In this document: positions 11,230 through 22,908 of the stretch, one piece after another
Layout: every line of letters starts with the position of its first letter
Numbering within the stretch: position 1 is the stretch's first letter
Source of the DNA: Stichopus chloronotus
Lineage: Eukaryota > Echinodermata > Holothuroidea > Aspidochirotida > Stichopodidae
Direction of reading: 5' to 3'
Length of the DNA stretch: 64,000 nt
Assembly: GCA_021234535.1 (NCBI GenBank)
Contig: CM037843.1
Span: 18,755,911-18,819,910 of the forward strand
Position numbers and translations under genes: made by a program
The notes under the pieces: generated by a model
Told to the model about the DNA's origin: nothing
Database searches by the model: none
Seen by the model: only the letters and a program-made list of their open reading frames with translations

Positions 11230-12500
11230 CCATGGGTGCTTTTACACTAGACCCAGTTCAGATCGCGACATCAGAATCAGATCCTGAGGTCGAGATCACA
11301 TCTGTAGTGTAAACGCAGTTCAGATCAGATCCTCCTATTTTGATGCTGGCAGAGATAAGGATCTAATCTCAACGTCAAGATCAATGATTGTAGTGTAAAT
11401 GCTCCTGCATCAATTGTGACATGAGATATCTGGTGACCTCTTTCCTTTACAATGTGTTTTCTCAGTATTGTGCAAAATTTCTTATGCTATGTTTACTCCT
11501 GCATAGTACACATACATTGGCTCCACAATTTAGAAGAAAAATAGCTGCAGTATCTATTTGTTTTGAAAGTTTATACTTTGTTATTCTCTACCCAAATTTT
11601 AAGCCAAAGAGAATTTGGAAAATATATGCTAAATGTGAAATTTTTGTATGTTTGGGACCGGCAATCTCATTGTAGGTAAGTTTTTGATGCACTCATGTGT
11701 ATCATAATATTAATACAGTAACACTCATCTCTGGTGTAGTGTTAGGCTTGTAGTTGTACAACAGTACCAACTTCCATTTTTCAAAGTCAACATTTTGCCT
11801 AAACTGGGTAATTTTTTTTCTTTTTCTAAATGCCACATAAGTGTCTAAATGTTACTGAAAGTTTGTTACATAATGTTTTTTCCATGATTGTTTATTCAAA
11901 TGTCCAAGCATGTGGTTCAAATTTGCACTTTACACTTTTTGTCTTTCGAGATGGCAAGTAATGTTTGAAACTCCTGAAACAAATATGCTGAACTGACGTC
12001 TTCCTAGTACAAGCCTTCTCTTTCAATTTTCTTATAACCAGCCCACATTGATCCTGATCAATTTGGAGTAGTAAAAATAATAACAATAAACGCCATCATA
12101 CAAGTAGTCTAAATAGCCTTTGAATAAACTGATTTGCTGTTATGTAACGAATAAATAGTATACTAGTTACATACATAAACTAAACACCTTGTGTGCATTG
12201 CATACAGTGGCATTCGGGTCTGGCATGATAAACTAACGCAACAATATCCAGGCTATAACAACAAAAGGTTTTAAGTCTACTTTCTACCAGATCTGTGTCT
12301 GTGAGTAACACATGGATTTCCAGATGAATTTTGTACTTCCGGTGTCAAATCATGGGAGGATCTGAGTGCAATCCAGGTGTAAATGTGTGCGGATCAATTC
12401 CTTTCATTACCCTGTGATCATTACACTAGGGAGATGATCACTACACTAGGGAGATGATCTCCTGATAACATCAGTTGATCTGATCACGATCACCCCATAC
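11230..12500. mobile_element. Candidate MITE with TAGTGTAA/GATC-rich arms
   Basis: The left arm has TTTTACACTAG, GTAGTGTAAACG and GTAGTGTAAATG mixed with repeated CAGATC words. The right arm has a near-duplicate TACACTAGGGAGATGATC at about 12422 and 12442 and ends in GATC palindromes. The arms share words in inverse orientation, but the exact ends and target duplication could not be fixed. Confidence 0.35.
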
Positions 12501-12717
12501 AACAGGATTTGCACAGAAGTTTAGTCTTTGACTATTGTACAGGAAGAGCTGCGCAGGGCATTGATAGCAAAGCATCCTTATCAATACTGTGGTTTCTGGG
12601 AGTTCTAGAACAAGTCATATTTTATTAATGCTTTCATTACGACTGACAAACAACTTGCAAAGGTTATAGAGTATGCTCCCAAATACCATCATCATATTGT
12701 GCTAGGACAGTGGTTCT

Positions 12718-12830
12718 CAAAGTGCCCCATTGGCATAAGGTGTCTATCTCTTTGAAGGGGGGAGGGTATTGGAACTGATTTGAGGGTGTAAGAAGCATTG
12801 TCATTGGTCAATAGTTAAACCAGCAATAAC
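12718..12830 (+). mobile_element. Lone hAT-like terminal sequence
   Basis: CAGTGGTTCTCAAAGTGCCC resembles the CAGTGGTTCTCAA terminus of many hAT (Charlie-type) elements. No inverse partner was found downstream, so this is probably a decayed fragment. Confidence 0.4.
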
Positions 12831-15039
12831 TCTCCATATTGCACTCCTCTTTCACTCAAATATATCATCACTTTAGAAGGCCGTTGAAACTGTCAATCAT
12901 TCCACGGAGTTGATCATCCCATGTTTGTAAAATGCACTCCAACGAGTCCAAGCAGGGTAGTTTGCTCATTTAACTTCAGACCATTGCTCATTGCATTTCA
13001 TGTAAAGGAGGGTAATAGTAGCTAGCCATGCAGACTTCATGACAACCAACAAAATGGCCTTGGACCAATTGCCTTGCAAATGGCAAATTCATACTAATAA
13101 CTTGGTCTAAGAGTGATTTTATGAAAACGTTGGAGGTTGCAGATGCATAAAGAGTGTTAGCACATCAAACAATGTGATACAGAGGTCTAAGTACTGTTTG
13201 TAGTTGATGTAAGGATGTAAAAATAGGCCAAGTTTTGTGTACCATTAGTACAAAGAGTGTTGAACCTTGTACTTTGTAGATACATTAGGGCATAGCCTAG
13301 GCTAGTACTACGCCCGTACACACATCTACAAGTATGATCTGGCCTACATTAGTTGACATCCTTAGGACTCCACAGTAACTTTCACTGTGTATTAGTCATT
13401 ACAAGCATGCTAGTATTACCATAGCTAGGGCCTATACCCCATCATTACCCGATACACCTACTACTTAATTTGTTAGAAATGTGTAAGTGTTGTAGGTCTA
13501 CAAAGTAATGCAAACGAGTGTAATGCGGGCCTATGCTGCGGAAGGGCCTACAGTGAGCTGGCTACATTACAATACTAACATAAGTCTAGGCCTAGTCTGC
13601 AATTGCTGAGGTCAGTCTTCTTACTTAACTGTGGTATACTGCGATTAGAAATTGGCCTAACATAGTAGTATGGTTGTCAACTTGCGTGTTACTTTTAGTA
13701 CCTCTTTTACGAACATATTGTCATTGGTAGTGCAAATACAACACTGCCAGTGCCTATTCGAGAGGGCTGTATGTAAATCTTCACACTGGTACGTATTGGG
13801 GATGCCCTAGGGCCTAAAGTACGATGGGACATGAAAACAGAATCAGCTGATGACACTTTTGCATTGTGGTTGGTGCTCGTTCTTTCCCGCCATGAAGCGT
13901 TAGATTTAGTACGGTGGCTAATAAGTGTGTTCCATACCTTTGTTGATCAGTAATTTTCCTTTGGGGATAAACGTCGACCAACTTGAAATACATTATACGC
14001 TTCCGTTGATTTGATTATAGGTTCAAACAGGTTGAATATCCCGCAAAAGGTTAAAACAACCCCTGTTCCGATTCCGACTGAATACAGAACTTCCTGTGAC
14101 TGCAAGTGTCAAGAAACAACCGATCACAAAAGACAATTATCTCGAGGACGCAAGGAGTGGACAGTGCTGTTTTACATTGTCTCGGCCTCGTAAGAAAGTT
14201 TGCTAATGATAAGTTAAACTTCGAAGTTCAGCTTAGGCCTACAGTAAGGCCTAACTGTTTGTTAGGACCTAACTTATTGTAACGTAACGCGGATCTATTC
14301 TTAGTTCTTACTGTAACGCTACGGTATAGAGAGATATGTAACTCACTGTTGGCTAAAATGTTACTTGGTTTTGGCCCAGTTTTCACTTGTTAGGCTCCTG
14401 TATTTATACTGTACCTCTTACGCCATACTTAGGCCTAACCTAAACCTTTGTCAGAATGGAACAATTTGCCACAGGAGGCTGTGTGTTATGCTTCAACAGT
14501 CAATTCAGAGAGGTGATTGATCCTATTTTACACTAAAAAGGAAGGGACTCTATGCTACAAAGGGTAGATATGGCAGCTTGCCATCCTCACGATCTCCAGT
14601 CCTCACGACCCCTCCATCATCTAATGCTGGTGGACTCCTGTAAAGGGTAAAGTGGTATTTGTTGTGAGTAGTATTGTAACTTAAGTTAGAAAAAAAATGA
14701 AAGGTTTAGCAGAGACGTACTAGAAATTAGACCAGGCCTAGTACCAGGCAGAGACTAGACTGTTTCATCTAGTTTCCAGATTGAAAAGTTCACTAGGATA
14801 TATTTTTTGTTTTTGTAGGGGGAATCCTCTGTGCAGAAATGAGAACAAACAAAAATGAGCCCTCAAATTTGGAATCCTTGACCGCACGCACACACGTCAC
14901 ACACAGTATACTGCGATATGCTTGAATGAGTGCTGGTTGTACCGCCAGCGATAGTGTATACACACTTTAGGGTTGGGGTATATCCGTATTTATGTATATA
15001 TTGCAAGGGATCGGGGATGTATTGCATAAACATATTTTC

Positions 15040-15380
15040 GAACACCCATCAGCCGAATTCCCTTTCGTAGTAGCGTAGTGGGTAATTAGGGATAGGACTG
15101 TCATGCAACCGATACTCTACCTGCATTGGTCCGAATCTTCTGCTACCTCTTTCGTTTTGCAGGTTTAACTTCTGTCTTCTTTCTTTACAGCTTTTTGCAG
15201 GATATCTTCAACTTTGAGAGATAAGAAGAAAAACAAAAAAAATCTCTGAAAAAGTCAAGAGACTACTTTGAAGTAGACACAGACCTGATTAGGCCTAGTC
15301 ACTATTTTAGTTGTCTGATACCCTTGTTGACGTCACTTGTAGTCATGGATTCTAAATTCGTACCAAAATGAGCTATCTTC
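15040..15380 (+). repeat. tRNA-derived SINE-like repeat, copy A
   Basis: The A-box-like word TAGCGTAGTGGGTAATT is at 15071 and a weaker B-box-like word GGTCCGAATC is at about 15128. A body with AACTTTGAGAGA, an A-rich stretch (about 15222-15250) and TTTTAGTTGTCTGATACC follows. It shares about 320 bp with copy B located 735 bp downstream. Confidence 0.6.
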
Positions 15381-15774
15381 TCAAATTAAAATGACGACAG
15401 TCCACGTCGGTTTACCAAAATTTTACGTCATTTACGCTAGCAGGGCCTAGGCGAGGATTTCAGATCAGGAAGTCCACAGATCCATGGGGAGAGACTATTT
15501 TAATTTAGAATCAGTGCCAAGAAGTGACGCTTACTGTCAGTGGCTATTGTACATATTCAGTGGAGTGGAACAGGCTTACCTATGTTGAATGGGCTTTGTG
15601 CTGTTAAAATAGACTGAATAATGGATGGATTGCCTAGCGTGAGTAAACAGGGTGAGGGGATCAGGCTAGGTGTCATGATTCAGGGTTAGGGGATAGATAC
15701 TTATTTATAGTACATGAATATATAAATACTGTGTTACATGACTAGGTTGGATTATGTATATTGTATGCATTTTC

Positions 15775-16095
15775 AAACACCCAACTACCAATCCGCTCTC
15801 GTAGCATAGTGGGTTATGCTTAAGACCTATGATGCGAGTGTTTTCGTTACATCCTAGTTTCGAATCCTCCTCTAATCTCTTTCCCTTTCAGGAATAGACT
15901 TCTGTCACTTCTTCCACAGGTTTCACTGTTGTTCATTTCTCAGGAAGTACACAACTTTGAGAGAATGAGAGAAAAAAAAGTTCCTAAAAAAAAAAAGAAG
16001 AAAAGATAAGGCATAGTCACAATACCAACTCTTTTAGTTGTCTGATACCTTGCTGACATCACTTCTGGACACTGATTCTAAAATTGTACAGACCT
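15775..16095 (+). repeat. tRNA-derived SINE-like repeat, copy B
   Basis: The A box is TAGCATAGTGGGTTATGC (15802-15819) and the B box is AGTTTCGAATCC (15856-15867), a better match to tRNA internal promoters than copy A. The body contains AACTTTGAGAGAATGAGAGA, an A-rich stretch and TTTTAGTTGTCTGATACC, as in copy A. The tRNA-like part does not form a full cloverleaf, so it is not called as a tRNA gene. Confidence 0.65.
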
Positions 16096-16144
16096 GTTTT
16101 AAGAGGGATGGGGCATTACCACTTCATAGTGAAAACAGGCAGGA

Positions 16145-16372
16145 CTAAGTCACTAAGTGGAGCATCACCATTGCTTGGCATGGAGCGCACAAGAAAATGT
16201 CTGGCTTTTCAAAACCCCGAGATGGGCGGAAACAGCACTTCCGGGGTGTTCCAAGCTACAGGCATCTGCCTAACCTTGAAATAGGGCTGTCATGCCCACA
16301 GTTTCTCAGTTAATGAGAATAAAATTTATGAAAATGGTTATTCATATCAGATGTTTTGAAGTTATAGGTATT
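16145..16372 (+). repeat. Dispersed repeat family C, copy 1
   Basis: It shares with 28535-28758 an ordered series of words: AGCATCACCATTGCT, GAGATGGGCGGAAACAGCAC followed by TTCC, TTTCTCAGTTAATGAGA, and TATGAAAATG ending in ATATCAGA. The two copies differ by substitutions and small gaps. A third partial copy is inverted near 31010. Family not recognised. Confidence 0.6.
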
Positions 16373-17692
16373 GCTGTCAGATACTGTTTAATTTGCTAAA
16401 CCATGGGACAGTTGGAACAAACGTTCGTATAACACTTAATGTTTTTAAGGTAATTATTGCAGCATACCCCAAGCTGACTTTTACCTGTATGGTTTATCTT
16501 ATACATGTATACAATGCTTCTGTTGATCACCGTATATAGTAGGGATCATACACTAGTTTTCTAAATGGTTACATCAGAAAAAAACTGGTAAACGAATCCA
16601 TTCAAATATGTCTCCCAAATGCTCCATCCACAATAAATGCTCATAGTTTTTATTCATGATCAATACGTTTCAAGTCATGTACAAATGAAAACAACGTTGT
16701 CAAACTTTTGCGAAGATTCTAGGTATACCTCCTGTACTACTTTCAATGTCAATTAAAAAACATAAGCTTAGGCCTGTCTGCACACACCATCTGCAAAGTG
16801 ACAGCAGGCATATCTCAACCCATAGAAATACAAACGTGAACATGTATTTCTATGATTAAAGCCCTTCACAAAGACAACATCCTTCTACTTCAAACCTTTA
16901 ATCATTAACATTTTTAAGTGACTAGGATTAATGAACAAAACAAAAATTATTACTTTAAAGTTTTTGCAAAGAATGTGAAGTGTGCAACTTACAAAAAGTT
17001 GTTTGTTTCCTGTAATGTAAAAATATGAGTTGTTGACATGGTTAGACTATTTTCTATACACGCAGTACGTTAGGATATCATAACTTAGAATTTTTGGAAG
17101 GCTGTACATGATCTTACCTGTTTGTGAGACTTTTGTGGACATTTCATCAAAAACATTCAAACAATGTAATACGGCTTGCTTTACATAACATGCACAACGT
17201 TTCATTGAACATTTTAGTTTTGAAGCAATATCAATGATTTTGTTCTGATCAAATTTGTGTGTTGTCACCCGACACACTGTACTGTTCTACTGTGAGACTG
17301 ACCTTCAAAGAGACATGGCGAAGCCACCATTGATAGATTTTGTTACTTCACTCATGGTACTTCATTTTATGCCAATGGGCATTTTTTAAAACTGAAAAGA
17401 ATTAGTGGGAATCAAGAAAATGCAAACAATTTACTTGCTTTTAAAACAGAGAATCATTGGCCCTAGCACTGAAAGAGCTAACTGTGCTTTTTGTTATTTA
17501 GATGGATTGCATCTAAGAATCAAGGCAGTTATTTAGGAGATTGGCTAGTGGCCACATTGTCTAGCTATTGAAAAATTTATGAAGCATTTTCTTCTTCATA
17601 TAACAGTATTTTCTATGTTGGTATTGCATTGCAGGTGAAGTGTGGTGTAGCTGTCAGAATTTTTATCAACTGTTGTGTCACAAAAGGGAATC

Positions 17693-17807
17693 ATGACGAA
17701 ACGACACAATCCATTTGATGACAACTTTTGTCCGTTTAAAATTCACGTTAGGGAAAAAGAGGTCAACATGGGCGTCAATTTTCAACAAAGAATGAAAGCT
17801 GTGTATG
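17693..17807 (+). CDS. SIVA1: SIVA exon 1 (residues 1-38)
   Basis: Starts ATGACGAAACG and ends GTGTATG|GTAAGC in phase 1. Encodes the conserved TKR..PF...PFKIHV opening and VNFQQRMKAVY. Confidence 0.92.
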
Positions 17808-20800
17808 GTAAGCTTATTATAGTGTTGTCATTCCCATACCTGTTTATTTTATTTTCACTTCCTCTTGAACAGTTGTTACACTGTAGGTATGAGCTGGCTA
17901 AATCAGTCCAAAAGGGAAACAGGACTGTTTGCAATGCACTAAAATGGCATACAAAGGGAATAGCTTTCGCCTTTGTTAAAACAATCAGTTTTATCAATAG
18001 ACATCAGCAATAGTCTCATCTTCATAAAATGTGCTTAATGAATAACAGAAGATGCATTATTTAACTTTTTGAAAGTTTGTGTTGATTACTTACAGTATTC
18101 TTGAGCAAAAACTAACAACTTTTTATCTGTGAGAAACGTATTTCTTGAATCAACCGTCCTTCCACTGTTTTGAATAATCTATCATTTGTCTATGAATATG
18201 TGTTTAAAAAATAGATTTATTTTTCTTTTTGTAAATCAAGTACCTTATTTCCCATAAATGTGTAATGGCCTCCTCGTTTAATCACTGTGATATTGAAGTA
18301 TTTTTCAGCTTACCATCAATTTTGGGTTTCTACGTTTACAGAAAGAACCATGGCAATGCTTTTTGATGGACAGAAACATTTGATGAATCCACTGACTCAG
18401 TCGCCTTCCACAAGAGACACAGCACCATCTCCATTGAAACCTAGCAATTCACCAACAGATGCAACAAACCTGCCGGATTGGGCACATTCACAGTACACAC
18501 TTGATTGTCATGGCAACCTTAGTACTCAGCATCCACATGTTTCATTGCCTAGCAATGCAGGTAAATTATCCGGTAATGACAAGATTAGATATCATTTCTG
18601 AACTTGAAAATTGATGATTTATTGCTAGTCAGTTTTCTAAGTCAGATTCAAATGATAGTATGGAGAGCACATTTCTGCCATTTTGACAAGACATAATAAA
18701 GTCAGCTCAATAGGTGTTCTCATGAGAAGCGTAAAAATGGCCCAGGAATGCTGTTAATTCTACCCTGGTAGAGTTGAGTGTAACCCACACCTGATATTGA
18801 TTCCTGCAATGATGTTCTAGTGGTCTTCTTGAAACCTATATGCTACAAATCTTATTCTGAAGTCTGTCTTTAGTAAAAAGGCCTAGTAGTACCGTACAGT
18901 TTTGTGCTATGGGCACATGATACATAAGATACAAGATTAATGTAGAACATAGTGGCATGCATGTCTGCTTGATGCACAGTAATGTACTAGAAAAGAAAAC
19001 GTGATTTGTGTGTATAATTATGTCAATGGTTGCTTGGTTGCTTGTAATCAGCTTTTCCAGAGAGCAGGGGATTACAATGCTAGAGGTCGTCAGTCAAAAA
19101 ATCGGAATCCTCTTTGTAGTTAAAGTGTTAGGCAGATATGTTTTACCCTGGGTGATATTGGTGTTTGTTACCAGCGTATGTCGTCAATGCACCATCCTTG
19201 AACGGATTTAAGTCAAACTTTGATAAAGTCTGTGAGAATAGAGAACTTTATTTTGATTACAGAGCTGATTTCTAATCTTTCTTTTCGACAAAATGGCGTA
19301 TGGGCAACAACATCTACCGTTGATGATGATGATGGTGGTGATGGTGATGAATAGGTCATCTTCTGTATAGTTTTTCTAGGTTTTAGTGCTCTTGTTATAT
19401 ATGCCATCATTTTCTCATTGTTGTAATTTGAGCAATTTCATCTTGATTTGCCAGAGATAATATATGTGCCAAGTATTATTTTCCTTTTCAAAATTAAGTT
19501 GTCTTCCTGGTAATTAAGACTTCTCATAGACTGTTGTGTTTGTTTCAGTGTTATCATCTTTTTCATCTAGAGGTCCAAGAGGCAACTAATATGCAAAGTA
19601 GTTGTACTTTTCAAAATTATGTGTGTCCTTAATGTAACACATATTTGTCATAATTAACAAGGGTGTGTTGTTCTGTTAGCATATACATAGGAAATGTCTG
19701 TGGGGGGTTGGGTCAAATGCCGACCCAGTACCACAGATGCGGACGTCCCCCCTAAATTTTTAAGGGCTCAAAATATGCTAACACTCTGTGCTGAGCTTCC
19801 AGGGGCTTTGTCCCCTGCAACTACTCCCTGAATTTTTTCACTAAATGCCAGCGCGGTCCTCAATAGGATTCTATATACCACATGCCAAATCCTTGTCCTT
19901 TGTATTCGGTTGCCGTGTGAGGGGCATAAATTTGCTTCTTATCCACTGTTTGCCCCCCTACTCAGAATCATGTTGCTACTCCATTGTCTGTTGCTTCTGA
20001 CAATTGCAAATGTACACTGTTTGTCACTGTTTTCTAGCATTGTTTCAGACATTGGAAATAAAATCTTCATTTGGTTGAAGAACTTACTGATGTAGTCTCA
20101 CTCAAGGACAACCTGTTAAAAAATCAGGTTGCTCTTCCTGCCTCTGTTGTTTTGAATGTACATGCCCTCACAACAGATGATTATCGCTCATCCACTAGTT
20201 CTGACTGCATTCATACTACCAATGCCCCTGAACTATCGCTTGGATTCCAAAGTTCTCATTCAGCTTACAAAGTGTAATTTATCAAAATTCATGTGTGTCA
20301 ACATAATCAAGTACACTCTGTAGCACACAATGCTTCTTTTTGTTAAGATATAATATTCATGCTTTTTTTTTAAGCCAATCACCAAATGCGAAGAAAGACA
20401 TAATTATAGAATCTTGGATCACAAATGAGACAAATCTGTTATTGTAGGCAGGTGTTTCTGTGTGCACATTAAAAAAACAGCACGTACCGTTACCTGTTTG
20501 GAAGGTCAGACTGTACCCTACCACTGAAGTTCTCTGTTTGTTGTACTCTAGCTCAGCCAAGACCTTCACCAGCCAGTTGCCCTTCATGTCGATCTACTGT
20601 TGCCTCACACTTTGGTTCCTGTGCTTTCTGTGATCATCAAATATGTTCACAATGCTGCAGAGAGTGTTTGTCCTGTGAAGGAGTGTTCTGTTCGTTGTGT
20701 TCTGTTATCAAGTGAGTATAACAATCGGCCACTGTGGCACTCCAATTTGGGCCACTGTGGCACTCCAGTTACTGGCTAATTTGTTAGTCATTAAATCCGC

Positions 20801-22474
20801 ATGGAGTTCATTTGCAATACTACTTTGCCTTTTCCTACTTACCTATTTACAGGTCTCCGATTGAACTGTCCATGAACAATTTCGCAATAGATCTACAGGA
20901 CATTTCAGTCACCAAATTTTTCAACTTTTGTATGATATTCAAATAGTTAACCATCAACTGTCAATCATTTTCTTGGGGTAGTCAACATCTGTCTGCAAAG
21001 TATCCCAAGTCACAATGGCAATGTAGATCTGTTATTTCACTTCCTGTTTGTTTGAAAAAAAAAAACATTTCTTTGAGTACTTGCTAGTAAAGCTCAATGT
21101 TATTAATATTCATTCAACAGGATAAACTGTTTAGGATTAGGAAGTGAACCCTATATAGATGTATTTTGTTTTAAACCAATAATGTATTCTAAATTTCATT
21201 GTCTTAAAACTTGGCAGCCTTTAATTATTTGTCTGAAGTTTGTTTTAAGTGTTGTGTGTTTATTGTTACAAAACAAAGAAGAGACCACCAAATACGTAAT
21301 CAAAGAAGACAAGAAGTACTGTTTAATTTGCTTTCTTGACAATTGAGAACATAACAGTTTTATGGATAACAACCTAAACATTGGCCAGTTCACATCACCA
21401 CTGAACAATACCACAAGTCATGGTCAAAGTCTATGCTTTCCTGGCTATGCTGGCTTAAAATTACTTTGAACACTCGACATTTTATGTCGTAATGGCTCCA
21501 AAGTACAGTAGAGGAAGACGAGAGTAAGAGAAAAAAAAGGTACAAAAGGAAACTAAAAGTAAAACAATAGGTCAAACAAACTGTACATTTATTGCCAAAG
21601 TGTACTTTGGACACATGCCAAGGCTTTGGAAAAGAGTTTAAACAATGGCAAATGTCGTTTTTCTTTTTTCTGTGTTTAAATTTGAAAGAAGCAAATATTA
21701 CTGTGTGTCTGTATTTTGATGGGATGGTTTCACTGAAATAATAAAACTTGCCAGTTGGATTTGAATGTGTATCACACATTATGAATAAGTCCAATTGAAT
21801 GCGTAGGTTGCCCTTCATTAATTCGTTGTGTGACAGCATTAATGGAGGAGTATTGGCTAAATAAATTTGGCCAACCATAAGGTTTTTACTGGCATATTTC
21901 ATCCTTTCAGTGTCTGAAGGAACTTGCCTCTCATCAGTGTTGGTTTGTAATGGTTGAATTCAATTGACAAATTGTTGCTTTGTAATCTGTAAGGCAGTAA
22001 TCTTTGAAATGGGTAAGAATGCAGATGGTCCCACCTGTTTCCTAATTCTTTGAACTCCAGGCTTTTTCATTTTGTAATACTTGTCCATCAGGGACAAGTC
22101 CACTTGTCTGCATGCACTAGTCCACATCTATGATCATCTAATAGTAGCTATTGAATTCCTATGTGACAAAGACTTTGAGGCTGTGGTCCCTACGGACTAC
22201 AATATTGAGCCGTCCACTTGTCTTAGTGATTCTGTTCTTACCCCGGATTGTCAATCGGCTGATTTGTCTTACCCTGTTGACCTTGTTTCAAAGATAAAGC
22301 TGTAGACATTTCAGAGTTTCTTAATGCAGTGTTTCAAAAATATCTTATTTCAAATTTGATAACTATTGTATTTTATTTTTAATTTTTATTCTTTTTTATT
22401 ATTATAATTTCCCTTGTAGTTACGATGAAAGCTTTGAGAGGTCTTTCTGTCTGAGCTGCCCAACAAGTCAGTGA
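17693..22474 (+). CDS. SIVA1: SIVA apoptosis-regulatory protein (4 exons, complete)
   Basis: SIVA is known as a small pro-apoptotic adaptor that binds CD27-family receptor tails and other partners through a cysteine-rich zinc-binding C-terminus. Exons: 17693-17807, 18342-18560, 20552-20711, 22420-22474. Phases 1, 1 and 2 join cleanly to give 182 residues against 175 in human SIVA1. The N-terminus MTKRHNPFDDNFCPFKIHVR mirrors human MPKRSCPFADVAPLQLKVRV. Exon 2 starts with ERTMAMLFDGQKHLM, like KTKRLLFLGAQAYLD. A variable Ser/Pro linker follows. Exon 3 carries CPSCR, GSCAFCDHQICSQCCREC and SCEGVFCSLC, matching the human Cys pattern. Exon 4 ends RSFCLSCPTSQ, keeping the terminal CxxC. The ATG at 17693 was preferred to the in-frame GTG at 17675 because it matches the family start. 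Introns 2 and 3 are about 2.0 and 1.7 kb. Confidence 0.93.
18342..18560 (+). CDS. SIVA1: SIVA exon 2 (residues 39-111)
   Basis: Acceptor GTTTACAG|AAAGAACC, donor AATGCAG|GTAAAT. Encodes the LLF.G.Q-type helix and a Ser/Thr/Pro-rich linker with little family conservation. Confidence 0.88.
20080..20277 (+). other. Unrecognised open frame in SIVA intron 2
   Basis: A Ser/Thr-rich open frame of about 60 codons ends at a stop at 20275. The SIVA exons join in phase without it. It shows no domain I recognise and has no clear splice sites in the SIVA frame. It may be chance or the residue of an old insertion. Confidence 0.15.
20552..20711 (+). CDS. SIVA1: SIVA exon 3 (residues 112-164), cysteine-rich domain
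   Basis: Acceptor GTACTCTAG|CTCAGCC, donor ATCAA|GTGAGT in phase 2. Encodes eleven cysteines in CxxC and CC patterns typical of the SIVA zinc-binding region. Confidence 0.93.
22420..22474 (+). CDS. SIVA1: SIVA exon 4 (residues 165-182 and stop)
   Basis: Acceptor TTCCCTTGTAG|TTACG. Encodes YDESFERSFCLSCPTSQ and a TGA stop at 22472-22474. It aligns with human MYEKVLCTSCAMFET. The stop codon lies at the start of the 146-bp tandem repeat. Confidence 0.9.
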
Positions 22475-22908
22475 TTACAAACTTCAAAGAAGATGAGGAT
22501 GTGTTTGCTACTGTTGCCAAGGTTAGGATGTTTACATCTGGTGCTCTGCCACAAGGACACTTTCCTCTTTCTTGCAGGAGAAGTATCTTGTTTTGTTCCT
22601 CTTGCATGATTAGCCAGTAATTACAAACTTCAAAGAAGATAAGGATGTGTTTGTTACTGTTGCCAGGGTTAGGATGTTTACATCTGGTGCTCTGCCACAA
22701 GAACACTTTCCTCTTTCTTGCAGGAGAAGTATCTTGTTTTGTTCCACTTGTGTGATTAGCCTGTAATTACCAACTTCAAAGAAGATGAGGATGTGTTTGT
22801 TACTGTTGCCAAGGTTAGGATGTTTACATCTGGTGCTCTGCCACAAGGACACTTTCCTCTTTCTTGCAGGAGAAGTATCTTGTTTTGTTCCTCTTACATG
22901 ATTAGAGA
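22471..22908 (+). repeat. 146-bp tandem repeat, three copies, at the 3' end of SIVA
   Basis: The word ATTAC(A/C)AACTTCAAAGAAG starts at 22474, 22620 and 22766, a period of exactly 146 bp, with few differences between copies. Each unit holds GTTACTGTTGCC or a close variant, ACATCTGGTGCTCTGCCACA, a strong acceptor-like TTTCCTCTTTCTTGCAG, and a stop or end near TGATTAG. The SIVA stop codon (TGA) sits at the first unit boundary; the equivalent position in the next two units is TAA. Confidence 0.92.

Larger units (their letters stand above)
10469..17692. other. Intergenic region between divergent CDAN1 and SIVA
   Basis: No convincing exon was found on either strand. The region holds a candidate MITE at 11230-12500, a lone hAT-like end at 12718, a GGCCTA-rich stretch at about 13290-15460, a pair of tRNA-derived repeats at about 15040-16095, and a dispersed repeat at 16145-16372. 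Both promoters should lie here, but no TATA box or initiator could be assigned with confidence. 16376-17600 shows nothing recognisable. Confidence 0.6.

Noticed and set aside
15795..15870. Possible tRNA gene
   Set aside because: A and B box words are present, but no acceptor stem or anticodon arm pairs properly; a tRNA-derived repeat explains it better.
20725..20775. Duplicated GGCCACTGTGGCACTCCA word
   Set aside because: A two-copy 27-bp local duplication just after a SIVA exon; too short to mean more.
21390..21902. 170-codon open frame on the minus strand inside SIVA intron 3
   Set aside because: Longest non-gene frame in the area, but it has low-complexity Phe/Leu/Ser runs and no domain, and it lies inside an intron of a well-supported gene. 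Probably chance in AT-rich DNA.
22386..22852. Two overlapping minus-strand open frames with repeated similar peptides
   Set aside because: They are the reverse reading of the 146-bp tandem repeat; the peptide repetition only mirrors the DNA repeat.
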